Source: Nakamurella deserti (lineage in GTDB: Bacteria; Actinomycetota; Actinomycetes; Mycobacteriales; Nakamurellaceae). From it: a DNA stretch of 64,000 nucleotides. A program made the position numbers and the translations under genes. Location: NCBI RefSeq assembly GCF_003260015.1, contig NZ_QCXS01000002.1, positions 2,604,001 to 2,668,000 of the forward strand. Reading direction: 5' to 3'. The notes under the pieces are model-generated. The model was not told the DNA's origin. It did no database searches and saw nothing but the letters and a program-made list of their open reading frames with translations. Below are positions 9,370 through 17,040 of this stretch, piece by piece; position 1 is the first letter of the stretch; the number at the start of each line of letters is the position of its first letter.

Positions 9370-9844
9370 GCAACTGACCCCGTCGGCGCGGACGATCCTC
9401 GCCGACGCACAACGGGAGGCCGAGGCGCTGGGCTCTCCCGCGATCGAATCCGAGCACGTCGTGCTGGCCGTCAGCGCCCGGGCGGGCAGCAGCGCCTCGG
9501 CGGCCATGGCCTCGGCCGGCCTGGACCATCGCCGCCTCCGGGAACTGCTGGTCGAGGAGCGGCGGCGCAGCCTGGCGACCGCCGGTGTCGACGCCATCCC
9601 GGACGATCCGCTGCACCGGGTCTCGCGTCGAGGCCGGTCGCTGAAGCTGGCCACCTCCACCAAGTCCCTGCTCGAGCGGGCGGTCCGCGAGGCGGGCCGG
9701 CACCGCACCCGGACGATCGACGAGGCGCAGTTGCTCGTCGCCGGACTGCAGGCCGAGGTGGGCACCGTGCCGCGGCTGATCGCACTGGCGGGCGTCGACC
9801 GGGACGACCTGATCGCCCGGCTGCGGGAGCGCCCCGCCGCCTGA
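9362..9844 (+). CDS. Stand-alone Clp N-terminal domain protein
   Basis: A 160-residue protein starting at GTG 9362, inside the end of the HTH gene. It consists of two Clp-N-like repeats: residues 1-60 begin FEQLTPSARTILADAQREA with a following SEHVVLAV, and residues about 90-155 include LLERAVREA and a second IDEAQLLVAGL. It has no AAA+ Walker motifs, so unlike ClpB or ClpC it cannot unfold proteins alone. It may bind substrates or sense unfolded protein and signal to the coupled HTH regulator; that is inference. Full-length ClpB is encoded 11 kb away. Confidence 0.85.
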   Translation: MFEQLTPSARTILADAQREAEALGSPAIESEHVVLAVSARAGSSASAAMASAGLDHRRLRELLVEERRRSLATAGVDAIPDDPLHRVSRRGRSLKLATSTKSLLERAVREAGRHRTRTIDEAQLLVAGLQAEVGTVPRLIALAGVDRDDLIARLRERPAA

Positions 9845-9875
9845 CGTGGGACGCGGCGCCCGCACACCGCCGAAC

Positions 9876-10123
9876 CCGCCGAGCGCGCCCGGCGGTGTGC
9901 GGCGTCGGGACGGGGACGTCCCGTCCGCTGGTCTGACCCGCCGAGCGCGCACGGCGGTGTGCGGCGTCGGCACGGGGACGTCCCCTCCGCTGGGCTGACC
10001 CGCCGAGCGCGCCCGGCGGTGTGCGGCGTCGGGACGGGGACGTCCCGTCCGCTGGTCTGACCCGCCGAGCGCGCCAGGCGGTGTGCGGCATCGGCACGGG
10101 GACGTCCCGTCCGCGGGGCGAAC
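9876..10123. repeat. 62-bp tandem repeat, four copies
   Basis: CCGCCGAGCGCGC starts at 9876, 9938, 10000 and 10062, exactly 62 bp apart. Each unit holds a CCGCC...GGCGG inverted pair and a palindromic core GGGACGTCCC (changed in one copy). The array fills the 360-bp gap between the Clp-N gene and the oxidase gene, which point the same way. No gene is visible in this gap. Confidence 0.92.
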
Positions 10124-10204
10124 CCTCCCCGGCCGGCGGGCGCGCAGGACACGCCGGTGGCCCGCGGGACCGCGCCACCGACAGCGTCGGGCACCATCGT
10201 CGGC

Positions 10205-11158
10205 ATGACCGACGTGCTGGTGATCGGAGCCGGTGTCACCGGCCTGACCACGGCCGTGCTGCTGGCCGAGCAGGGCGCCCAGGTGGTGGTCCGGACGGCG
10301 GAGCCGCCCGCGCAGACCACGTCGGTGGTGGCCGGCGCGCTGCTCGGCCCCGTCCACGGTGAACCGGACGATCCGCGGGTCCGTGGGTGGCTGGAGCACG
10401 GCGACGCGGTGTTCCGGGAACTGGCCGCGGATCCGACGTCGGGGGTCCGGGTCCGCCGCGGCCGGCTCTTCGAGCCCGGCGAGCCGGAGCCCTCGATCCG
10501 GGCCACGCCCGGGTACGCGGTGTGCACCGGAGAGGACGCGATCCCCCGGCCCGGGACCACCTACCGCGCGGAACTCCCGCTGGCCGACATGCGCGTCTAT
10601 CTTCCCTACCTCGTCGAGCGGCTCGGCCGGGCGGGCGGTGTCGTGGAGCTCGGCACGGTGGCGACCCTGGCCGAGGCCGCTGCGATGGCGCCGGTGGTGG
10701 TCAACTGCGCCGGCGTCGCCGCCGGAAGGCTCACCGGCGATGCCGATCTGCACCCGGTGCGCGGCCAGCACGTCATCGTCGCCGATCCCGGTCTGGACGA
10801 GTTCTGTTACGAGGGCCACGCCGCCGCGTGGACGAGCTGGTTCCCGTACGGCGACCGGGTCGTCCTCGGCGGCGTGTCCGTGCCCGGCGTCTGGGACCGC
10901 ACCCCCGACCCCGGGGTCACCGCAGCGATCCTGGAACGGGCCGCGGCGCGCGAGCCGCGACTGCGGGGTGCCGAGGTTCTCGGGGTCGAGGTGGGGCTGC
11001 GTCCGCGCCGTTCCACGATGCGCGTCGAGGCCGGCACCGTGGGCCGCACCCGGGTGGTGCATCACTACGGCCACGGCGGCAACGGGGTTCAATGGTCGTG
11101 GGGCACGGCACGCGACGCGGTCGCCCTCGCCCTGACCGGAGAGGAGCACCAGCGATGA
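10205..11158 (+). CDS. FAD-dependent D-amino-acid oxidase-like protein
   Basis: A 317-residue flavoenzyme. The N-terminal dinucleotide-binding motif VIGAGVTGLTTAVLLAEQG is followed by an acidic/basic strand end, and NCAGVAA marks the second FAD contact near residue 160. The C-terminal HHYGHGGNGVQWSWGTARDAV matches the family consensus for D-amino-acid and D-aspartate oxidases, which produce a 2-oxo acid, ammonia and hydrogen peroxide. ATG 10205 gives a normal length. It overlaps the next small membrane-protein gene by 4 bp (ATGA). Confidence 0.85.
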   Translation: MTDVLVIGAGVTGLTTAVLLAEQGAQVVVRTAEPPAQTTSVVAGALLGPVHGEPDDPRVRGWLEHGDAVFRELAADPTSGVRVRRGRLFEPGEPEPSIRATPGYAVCTGEDAIPRPGTTYRAELPLADMRVYLPYLVERLGRAGGVVELGTVATLAEAAAMAPVVVNCAGVAAGRLTGDADLHPVRGQHVIVADPGLDEFCYEGHAAAWTSWFPYGDRVVLGGVSVPGVWDRTPDPGVTAAILERAAAREPRLRGAEVLGVEVGLRPRRSTMRVEAGTVGRTRVVHHYGHGGNGVQWSWGTARDAVALALTGEEHQR

Positions 11159-11382
11159 CCGACCCCCGCAGGTCCGGCGACGCGGGCAAGAGCTCGGAGC
11201 AGATCCTGGCCGAGGCTCTGCGCGCCCGGGCCGGCGGCACGCCCCGTGTGCCGACACGCAGCACCGCGACCGCCCGACCGGTGGCGGCCCGCCCGCCGAT
11301 GACCATCGTGCAGCTGGTCCTCGCGGCAGCCATCGCCGGACTGGTCATCGGCATCCTGGCAGCCGTCCTGACGCTCGTCTGA
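11155..11382 (+). CDS. Small C-terminally anchored membrane protein
   Basis: A 75-residue protein whose first 50 residues are polar and Arg/Thr/Ala-rich and whose last 25 form one transmembrane helix (IVQLVLAAAIAGLVIGILAAV). It looks like a tail-anchored protein with the N-terminus in the cytoplasm. The start codon overlaps the stop of the amino-acid oxidase gene by 4 bp, so it is co-translated with it. I do not recognise a family. Confidence 0.65.
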   Translation: MTDPRRSGDAGKSSEQILAEALRARAGGTPRVPTRSTATARPVAARPPMTIVQLVLAAAIAGLVIGILAAVLTLV

Positions 11383-11426
11383 GCCGGATCCGCGCAGTTC
11401 CGGCCCTTCCGCACCCCGAACGACCG

Positions 11427-11461
11427 GACGCCGGGCCGCTCACGGTGAGCGGCCCGGCGTC
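11427..11461. terminator. Bidirectional hairpin between convergent genes
   Basis: A perfect inverted repeat: GACGCCGGGCCGCTCAC at 11427-11443 pairs with GTGAGCGGCCCGGCGTC at 11445-11461, only one base apart (the effective loop must open a few pairs). It lies between the small membrane protein gene and the converging terC gene, so it can stop transcription from both sides. Confidence 0.8.
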
Positions 11462-11493
11462 GGCGGGTCGGCGGGTCCATGGACCCGGATGGA

Positions 11494-12603
11494 TCAGCTG
11501 CGGTCGGGCCGCCCGGTCGGGCCGGGCCGGTCCTCGGTGGCCACCGCCGCGGCGGCCGCGGCGGCACCCTCGGCCCGGTCGGCCGACGTGTGCGGGTGCT
11601 CGATGCCGTCCACGATGTCGTGGCGGTCGTGGGCCTGCAGTTCCGCGTCCTCCAGCGTCTCCTCCTCCTCCGGCGGCAGCGGCTTGCGCAGCGACAGCAC
11701 GATCGAGAGCGTCAACGCGACGACGATGACCGCCAGCGAGACCAGCGACGGGATCTCCGGGATGGAGGTCGAGATGGTCTTGTGGCCGGCCTGCAGGAAC
11801 AGCTTCACGCCGATGAAGGCGAGGATGAAGGCGAGACCCTTGCTCAGCAGGTGGAACTTCTTCAGCATCCCGGCGAGCAGGAAGTACAGGGCACGCAGGC
11901 CCAGGATGGCGAAGGCGTTGCTGGAGTAGACGATGAACGGGTCGCTGCTGACGGCCAGCACGGCCGGCACGCTGTCGACGGCGAAGATCAGGTCCGCGGC
12001 CTCGATGGCCACCACGACCGCCAGCAGCGGGGTGGCGATGCGCTTGCCCGCCTCCTTGTAGAAGAACTTGGTGCCGCGGTACTCGTCGGACACGGGCACG
12101 ATCTTGCGGAGCATCCGGACCGCGAAGCTCTTGCCCGGGTCCATCGACTCGTCATCGTCCTTGAGCATCTTGATCGCGCTGTAGATCAGGATGGCGCCGA
12201 AGACGAACAGCACGGCGGTGAACTTGGTGACGATGGCGACACCGGCGGCGAGGAAGATGCCGCGGAACACCAGGGCGCCGATGACGCCGTAGAACAGCAC
12301 CCGGTGCTGGTACTCACGGGGCACCTTGAAGTAGCCGAAGATCAGCGCGAAGACGAACAGGTTGTCGACGCTGAGGGACTTCTCCAGCAACCACGCGGTG
12401 GTGAAGTCGACCGCGGCGCCGCCGCCCAGGGTCAACCAGACGACGACGGCGAAGATCAGCGAGAGGCCGACCCAGACCGCGCTCCAGATGGCGGCTTCCT
12501 TGAACTTGATGACGTGCGCACCGCGATGGGCGAGCAGGTCGACGGCCAGCATGATGACGACCACGGCGCCGAAAGCGGCCCAGGCCCAGAGGGGAACGTT
12601 CAC
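11494..12603 (-). CDS. TerC family integral membrane protein
   Basis: A 369-residue protein with about eight to nine membrane segments and a charged C-terminal tail from about residue 310. The family marks are EKSLSVDNLFVFALIF near residue 75 and EAADLIFAVDSVPAVLA near 205; their acidic residues in membrane helices are thought to bind metal. TerC proteins are linked to tellurite resistance and to manganese export or loading of secreted metalloenzymes. The start GTG 12603 (VNVPLWAW) has GAAGGA 6 bases upstream. A TTGACA-like -35 box lies at 12778-12783 on this strand. I did not recognise a yybP-ykoY manganese riboswitch in the leader. Confidence 0.92.
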   Translation of the reverse strand: MNVPLWAWAAFGAVVVIMLAVDLLAHRGAHVIKFKEAAIWSAVWVGLSLIFAVVVWLTLGGGAAVDFTTAWLLEKSLSVDNLFVFALIFGYFKVPREYQHRVLFYGVIGALVFRGIFLAAGVAIVTKFTAVLFVFGAILIYSAIKMLKDDDESMDPGKSFAVRMLRKIVPVSDEYRGTKFFYKEAGKRIATPLLAVVVAIEAADLIFAVDSVPAVLAVSSDPFIVYSSNAFAILGLRALYFLLAGMLKKFHLLSKGLAFILAFIGVKLFLQAGHKTISTSIPEIPSLVSLAVIVVALTLSIVLSLRKPLPPEEEETLEDAELQAHDRHDIVDGIEHPHTSADRAEGAAAAAAAVATEDRPGPTGRPDRS

Positions 12604-12840
12604 GGCAGTCCTTCGCAGGGGGAGTCGGGTGTGGTGCGGGTTGGCGCTGCGGCAGACCTCGCCGCGATGTCTCCAGAGTGCCGCCCTTCCGACTGCCCAA
12701 CCATGAACACTTCGACACAAGGTGCGCCCTTTTCGTTGCCGAACCTCGGCAGATTCACTCCGAAGATGGTAAACGTCTGTCAAAGCCCTCGGAGTGGTGT
12801 GCGACCGCGGACCGACGGGACGCGGATGGAGGTCAGCCGA

Positions 12841-13080
12841 CTCCGGCCCGACGCCGACCGGCCCCCCGGACGCACCCCCGGGCGCGGCTGTCGCGGTGGC
12901 GCCGGACCCGCGCGCAACCGAGGCGCGGCTGTCGCGGCGTCACCGACCCACGCCCGACCGGACGCACGTCGGGCGCGGGCTGCCGTGCTGTCACCGACCC
13001 ACGCCCGACCGGATGCGCGCCCGGGCGCGGGCTGTCGCGGTGTCGCCGACGCAGTCCAGACCCGGATGCGCGCCCGGTAT
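12841..13080. repeat. Imperfect ~50-bp tandem repeats upstream of the riboswitch
   Basis: The phrase GCGCGGCTGTCGCGG or a close variant recurs at 12882, 12923, 12973 and 13024 (spacings about 41, 50 and 51), with ACCCACGCCCGACCGGA between copies. The stretch 12604-13089 separates divergent terC and the DUF4395 transcription unit; apart from these repeats and a terC -35-like box I see no gene in it. Confidence 0.7.
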
Positions 13081-13089
13081 CGTGGCGTT

Positions 13090-13200
13090 CAGGTGATGAG
13101 CGTCAGCGACAAGCTCTGGCTGGCTGACCGGCAACCCTCCGCGACGACGGGGTGCTCCAGGAGAACCACCTGGCCGGCGTCGACCGACGCCGGCAACGTC
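13090..13200 (+). promoter_or_regulatory. SAM-IV-type riboswitch
   Basis: The leader of the DUF4395 gene matches my recollection of the actinobacterial SAM-IV aptamer. The conserved order is GGTGATGAGCGTCAGCG, then CTGGCTGACCGGCAACCCTC, then CGGGGTGCTCCAGGAGAACC. P1 can form between CAGGTG (13090-13095) and CACCTG (13167-13172). A further stem GCCGGCGTCG/CGACGCCGGC follows at 13173-13194. Binding S-adenosylmethionine should lower expression of the downstream gene. The ribosome site GGGAG at 13230-13234 lies just after, so control of translation is plausible; no obvious U-rich terminator is seen. Confidence 0.85.
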
Positions 13201-13239
13201 GTGACCGGATGCCGTCCGGTCCCGTTCCCGGGAGCTGCC

Positions 13240-13731
13240 GTGGCTGCGGTGTTCGCCTTCCCCCACCCCGTCAACGAGAAGGCCGCGCGGGCCGTCGCCG
13301 GCCTGGTCGTGCTGCTGAGTACCGCCGTGCTGGTCACCGGCAGCCCCTGGTTGCTGGGCCTGCTGGCCCTGGGCTTTCTCGCCCGGGTGGCGGCGGGGCC
13401 GCGGTTCTCGTTGTTCGGGCGGCTCGCCACCCAGGTCATCGCGCCGCGACTCGGCCCGGCGGTACCCGTGCCCGGACCGCCCAAGCGGTTCGCGCAGGCC
13501 GTCGGCGCGACGTTGTCGATCGCGGCCTTCGGGTGCCTCGTCACCGGTTCTCCCACCGCCGCCCTGGTGCTGGTCGGGATGATCACCGTGGCGGCCACGC
13601 TGGAGTCGGTGTTCGCCGTGTGTCTCGGCTGCGTCGCCTTCGGTCGGTTGCAGGCGCTCGGCGTCATCCCGGCGTCGGTGTGCGAGGCGTGCAACGACAT
13701 CCGGCTGCGGCGACCCTCGGCCACCTCCTGA
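13240..13731 (+). CDS. DUF4395 domain membrane protein under SAM control
   Basis: A 163-residue protein with hydrophobic segments near residues 20-45 and 85-120. The N-terminus AVFAFPHPVNEKAARAVAG is the DUF4395 signature, and CEACNDIRLRR ends the protein. The start is GTG 13240 with GGGAG 5 bases before it. An in-frame ATG at 13096 is rejected because it lies inside the SAM-IV-type aptamer. The riboswitch ties the gene to sulfur or methionine metabolism. DUF4395 proteins often lie beside thioredoxin-like or sulfurtransferase genes, but here it stands alone. Its exact role is unknown. Confidence 0.82.
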   Translation: MAAVFAFPHPVNEKAARAVAGLVVLLSTAVLVTGSPWLLGLLALGFLARVAAGPRFSLFGRLATQVIAPRLGPAVPVPGPPKRFAQAVGATLSIAAFGCLVTGSPTAALVLVGMITVAATLESVFAVCLGCVAFGRLQALGVIPASVCEACNDIRLRRPSATS

Positions 13732-13734
13732 CGG

Positions 13735-14925
13735 TCAGGCCCGGTCCGGCCAGCCCAGCAGCCGGGCGCCGGTGACCGCGGTCTGCAGCTCGAAGCGCTG
13801 CGCCGGGTCGGCGGGGTCGCGTCCGGTAAGTTCGGCGATCTTGGCCAGCCGGTAGGTCAGCGCCCGCACCGACAGGTGCAGCGAGCGACCGGCCAGGGAG
13901 GCGTTACCACCCGCGGCGAAGTACGCCTCGAGGGTCTGCAGCATCGGCTCGACACCGCCCCGGGCGTGCACCAACGGCGCCAGCACCGTCTCGACAAGCT
14001 CCAGCATCGCGGCCCGGTCGCGCACCAGAACCCGGTGCATCAGCAGATCGGCCGCGTCCAGCACCTGGGCGGTCCCGCCCAGCTGGGCACCCAGCTCGAG
14101 TGCCTCCAGCGCCTGCTCGTAGGACGCCCGCACGCCGCCGGGGCCCTGGTGCGCCCGGCCCACCCCCATCCGCCAGGAGCCCACCGCGGCGGTCCGGCGG
14201 AGGTTGACCCCCTCCCCGGGATCCGACGGCAGGCTTCCGGTCAGGCCCGCGATCACCTCGTCGATCGCCGCCCGGTCCGGCGCGGCGAACACGACGACCA
14301 GGAGTCCGTCCTTGGTGGTGACCAGCGCGTCGGCGTCGGCGCTGCCGCCCTGGATGGCCCGTTCGAGCAGGGTCGTCAGCGGAGAGCTGTCGGTGAAGTC
14401 GCGTTCGGCGCGCACCACGATGACCGCCTGCGGGCCCACCAGGCTCAGGCCGAACAGGCCGGCGCGCTGCACGAGGTTGGGCAGCGCCTGCGCGCCCCCG
14501 ATCAGCAGGTCGTCCACGAACTCCCGGCGGGCGGCGACCTGCGACCGGACGAGATCCCGCCGGGCGAGCTGGTACCCCTCGATGAGGACGGCGACGGCGT
14601 CGTCGACCGACCGCAGCATCACCTCACCGGCCTGCACGACCGCCGCCGGATCGTCCCGGGCCGCGACCACCTCGGGGAGATGCCGCCAGAGCCGCCAGGC
14701 GGCGGACAGGTAGAGATCGACGAGCGCCCGCGGCGGCACCCCTCGATCGGCCGCCGCGCGGCCGGCGTCCCGGTAGCGGGCGAGGTCGCGGCGCTGCAGC
14801 CGCCGGCCGGACGCGACCGCGTCGACCAGCACCGGCAGGAAGTCGTCCAGCAGGGCGACATCCACCCCACCGGCGTCGGCGGCCGCGCGGGCGCCGATCT
14901 CGGCCACCGGTGGACCCTGCGTCAC
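13735..14925 (-). CDS. PucR-family transcriptional regulator
   Basis: A 396-residue regulator. The last 60 residues carry the PucR C-terminal helix-turn-helix (LQTLEAYFAAGGNASLAGRS, then LHLSVRALTYRLAKIAELTG). The middle region is GGDEF-like without the motif, as usual in this family, and the N-terminal 140 residues form a helical sensory part. GTG 14925 was chosen because GGGAGG lies 4 bases upstream; a 13-residue longer frame is possible. Family members respond to purine or other metabolites and often activate neighbouring genes. It ends 3 bp from the convergent DUF4395 gene. Confidence 0.88.
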   Translation of the reverse strand: MTQGPPVAEIGARAAADAGGVDVALLDDFLPVLVDAVASGRRLQRRDLARYRDAGRAAADRGVPPRALVDLYLSAAWRLWRHLPEVVAARDDPAAVVQAGEVMLRSVDDAVAVLIEGYQLARRDLVRSQVAARREFVDDLLIGGAQALPNLVQRAGLFGLSLVGPQAVIVVRAERDFTDSSPLTTLLERAIQGGSADADALVTTKDGLLVVVFAAPDRAAIDEVIAGLTGSLPSDPGEGVNLRRTAAVGSWRMGVGRAHQGPGGVRASYEQALEALELGAQLGGTAQVLDAADLLMHRVLVRDRAAMLELVETVLAPLVHARGGVEPMLQTLEAYFAAGGNASLAGRSLHLSVRALTYRLAKIAELTGRDPADPAQRFELQTAVTGARLLGWPDRA

Positions 14926-15125
14926 GCTGCCTCCCGGATCGGACACCGGCGGACGGGCCCGCACCGATGAGCAAGGTACCGGCTCGACCGCGCGCCCACC
15001 CCACCGCGGGCGCCACCACGCAGCGTGAACCCGGTCCGGCGACCGGGGGAACCGCAGGTTGCGTGGGTGTGGCCTTCCTCGCGAAGCCCCCGAACGGCGG
15101 GGTCACTGATCCATACTGGTCGACG

Positions 15126-15854
15126 ATGATGACGACTGAACTCGCCCTGCTGCCCGGCTGGCTGGACCCCTCGAACCTGATCTCCTCGCTGGGATCGTGG
15201 GCGGTGGTCGGCGTGCTGCTGATCATCTTCGCCGAGTGCGGCATCCTGATCGGCTTCTTCCTCCCCGGTGACACGCTGCTATTCCTGGCCGGCCTGCTGG
15301 TCGCCCAGGGCGCCGCCGGCGGTATCGACATCAACATCTGGTTGTTCGTCGCACTGCTGGCGCTGGCCGCCTTCGTCGGCAACGTCGTGGGCTACTGGAT
15401 CGGTTACAAGGTCGGTCCGGCCGTCTTCAGCCGCCCGGACGCGAAGTTCCTGAAGAAGGAGCACATCGACCGGTCCGCGGCGTTCTTCGAGAAGTACGGG
15501 AAGATCACCGTCGTACTGGCCCGGTTCGTGCCGATCGTGCGCACGGTGGCCACCGTGATGGCCGGTGCGTCGAAGATGGACCGCAGGATCTACCTGACCT
15601 ACTCCGCCATCGGCGGGATCATCTGGGTCGCCACCGTCACCCTGGCCGGCTACTTCCTCGGCCAGATCACCTTCATCCGCGAGAACGTCGACCTCATCTT
15701 CGTCGCCGCGGTCGCGGTCATCGTGCTCGGCCTGGTCGTCCCCGCGGTCATGCACCTGCTGCAGAAGCGCCGGAAGGGCATCAGCCCCGCCGAGTCCGAC
15801 GCGGCGGTCGACGACGCGGCCGAGGGCATCGAGAACGACGCCAAGACCGTCTGA
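15126..15854 (+). CDS. DedA family membrane protein
   Basis: A 242-residue protein with about five to six hydrophobic segments. DedA marks are FAECGILIGFFLPGDTLLFLAG near residue 35, GYWIGYKVG near 88, FEKYGKITVVLARFVPIVRT near 120 with the conserved Arg residues, and MAGASKM followed by IGGIIWV. Such proteins act as lipid scramblases or transporters, including undecaprenyl-phosphate recycling in some species. ATG 15126 (or 15129) is chosen over an upstream extension that overlaps the divergent PucR-type gene. A perfect terminator hairpin follows. Confidence 0.92.
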   Translation: MMTTELALLPGWLDPSNLISSLGSWAVVGVLLIIFAECGILIGFFLPGDTLLFLAGLLVAQGAAGGIDINIWLFVALLALAAFVGNVVGYWIGYKVGPAVFSRPDAKFLKKEHIDRSAAFFEKYGKITVVLARFVPIVRTVATVMAGASKMDRRIYLTYSAIGGIIWVATVTLAGYFLGQITFIRENVDLIFVAAVAVIVLGLVVPAVMHLLQKRRKGISPAESDAAVDDAAEGIENDAKTV

Positions 15855-15867
15855 GTCCCCTCACTCC

Positions 15868-15904
15868 GACAGAACCCCCGGGCCGACGGCCCGGGGGTTC
15901 TGTC
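15868..15904. terminator. Bidirectional terminator after DedA
   Basis: GACAGAACCCCCGGGCC (15868-15884), loop GAC, and GGCCCGGGGGTTCTGTC (15888-15904) form a perfect 17-bp stem between two convergent genes. It has the strongest hairpin symmetry of the terminators in the window. Confidence 0.92.
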
Positions 15905-15925
15905 GTCCGGGGCGTCGGAGTCCGG

Positions 15926-16228
15926 TCAGCGGGCGGTGCACCAGCCGTCGGGCAGGCTGATCCCGATCCCCAGGAAGGACGTCGCCTCCCGTGTGGTCGG
16001 GTTGTCGACCGCCCCGGAGACCGAGTCGCAGGCCTGTCCCTGGACCTCCTCGGCGTAGCTCACGACCTTGTCGCGCTGCTGCCACGCCACGAGGACCAGG
16101 ACCGCAGCGACGACCAGGCTGATGATCTTGCCGACGATCTTGCGGATCACGATCGCGAGCAGCAGCCCGATCACGGCGATGGCGATGATGGCCACGATCG
16201 CCACGGTCTTCACGGTTTCCAGGTCCAC
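15926..16228 (-). CDS. Small membrane protein
   Basis: A 100-residue protein with two hydrophobic segments in the first half (residues about 7-28 and 33-50) and a soluble second half containing two Cys residues (positions about 67 and 97) that could form a disulfide outside the cell. The last gene of a minus-strand group SDR-pyrE-trmH, 112 bp after trmH. I do not recognise a family. Confidence 0.6.
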   Translation of the reverse strand: MDLETVKTVAIVAIIAIAVIGLLLAIVIRKIVGKIISLVVAAVLVLVAWQQRDKVVSYAEEVQGQACDSVSGAVDNPTTREATSFLGIGISLPDGWCTAR

Positions 16229-16340
16229 GCTGGTGAGGGTAACCGGCGCGGCGGGGCGTTCCGGGTACGCCGGCTCGGCCGGTCCCGGCGGGCGCGTTCG
16301 TGGTCGTGGCGGCGTCGCGGTCCGCGACGGGACGCCGTGC

Positions 16341-17036
16341 TCAGGCCGGCGGTGGTCCGGCGTGCTCGCGGATCCAGGCGTGCATCACGATCCCGGCGGC
16401 CACCCCGACGTTGATGGACCGGGTCGAGCCGAACTGGGCGATGGACACGTGGAGGTCGGCCGCGGCGGTGGCCTCCGGGCTGAGCCCCGGCCCTTCGGCA
16501 CCGAAGAGCAGGACGGCCCGCTCGGGCAGTGCGGTGCGCTCCAGGGGTGCCGCTCCCGGCAGGTTGTCCACCGCGACCAGCACGAGACCGCGTCGCCGGA
16601 TGTCGTCGGCGAGTCCCCCGACCGTCGGGTGGTGCTCCAGGTGCTGGTACCGGTCGGTCACCATGGCCCCCCGCCGGTTCCACCGGCGCCGGCCGACGAT
16701 GTGCACCCGGGCCGCGGCGAAGGCGTTCGCGGTGCGGACGACGGTACCGATGTTGTGGTCGTGGCCCAGGTTCTCGATGGCCACCTCGAACGGGAACCGC
16801 ACCCGGTCGAGGTCGGCGACGATGGCCTCGCGCCGCCAGTAGCGGTAGCGGTCGACGACGTTGCGGCGGTCGCCCGCGGCCAGCAGCTCGGGGTCGTAGT
16901 GATCGCCGGCCGGCCACGGCAACGGGTGCGGGCCGACGCCGACCTCCTGGCCCGGCCGCTCCCACTCCGTCGGTCCGGTCGGCTCGGGCGCGGCGCTGTC
17001 GCGCTGCGGCTCGACCGGCGACGCCGGGTCGGTCAC
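16341..17036 (-). CDS. TrmH/SpoU-family RNA 2'-O-methyltransferase
   Basis: A 231-residue SPOUT methyltransferase. The three family motifs are present: NIGTVVRTANAF near residue 94 (motif 1), LLFGAEGPGLS near 177 (motif 2) and FGSTRSINVGVAAGIVM near 201 (motif 3, trefoil knot that binds SAM). It methylates a ribose in tRNA or rRNA; the target cannot be told. The first 50 residues are an Arg/Pro-rich extension. It starts 4 bp after pyrE ends, so the two are probably one transcript. Confidence 0.9.
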   Translation of the reverse strand: MTDPASPVEPQRDSAAPEPTGPTEWERPGQEVGVGPHPLPWPAGDHYDPELLAAGDRRNVVDRYRYWRREAIVADLDRVRFPFEVAIENLGHDHNIGTVVRTANAFAAARVHIVGRRRWNRRGAMVTDRYQHLEHHPTVGGLADDIRRRGLVLVAVDNLPGAAPLERTALPERAVLLFGAEGPGLSPEATAAADLHVSIAQFGSTRSINVGVAAGIVMHAWIREHAGPPPA

Positions 17037-17040
17037 CGGG

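Noticed and set aside
9122-11257. Minus-strand frame of about 700 codons across the Clp-N and oxidase genes
   Set aside because: It runs through the 62-bp repeats and two well-supported plus-strand genes and shows no protein family features.
12604-12840. yybP-ykoY manganese riboswitch before terC
   Set aside because: The conserved loops of that element are not recognisable; only a TTGACA-like -35 box stands out.
13096-13239. ATG 13096 as the DUF4395 start
   Set aside because: The segment forms the SAM-IV-type aptamer, and its translation does not resemble the DUF4395 N-terminus; GTG 13240 has a proper ribosome site.
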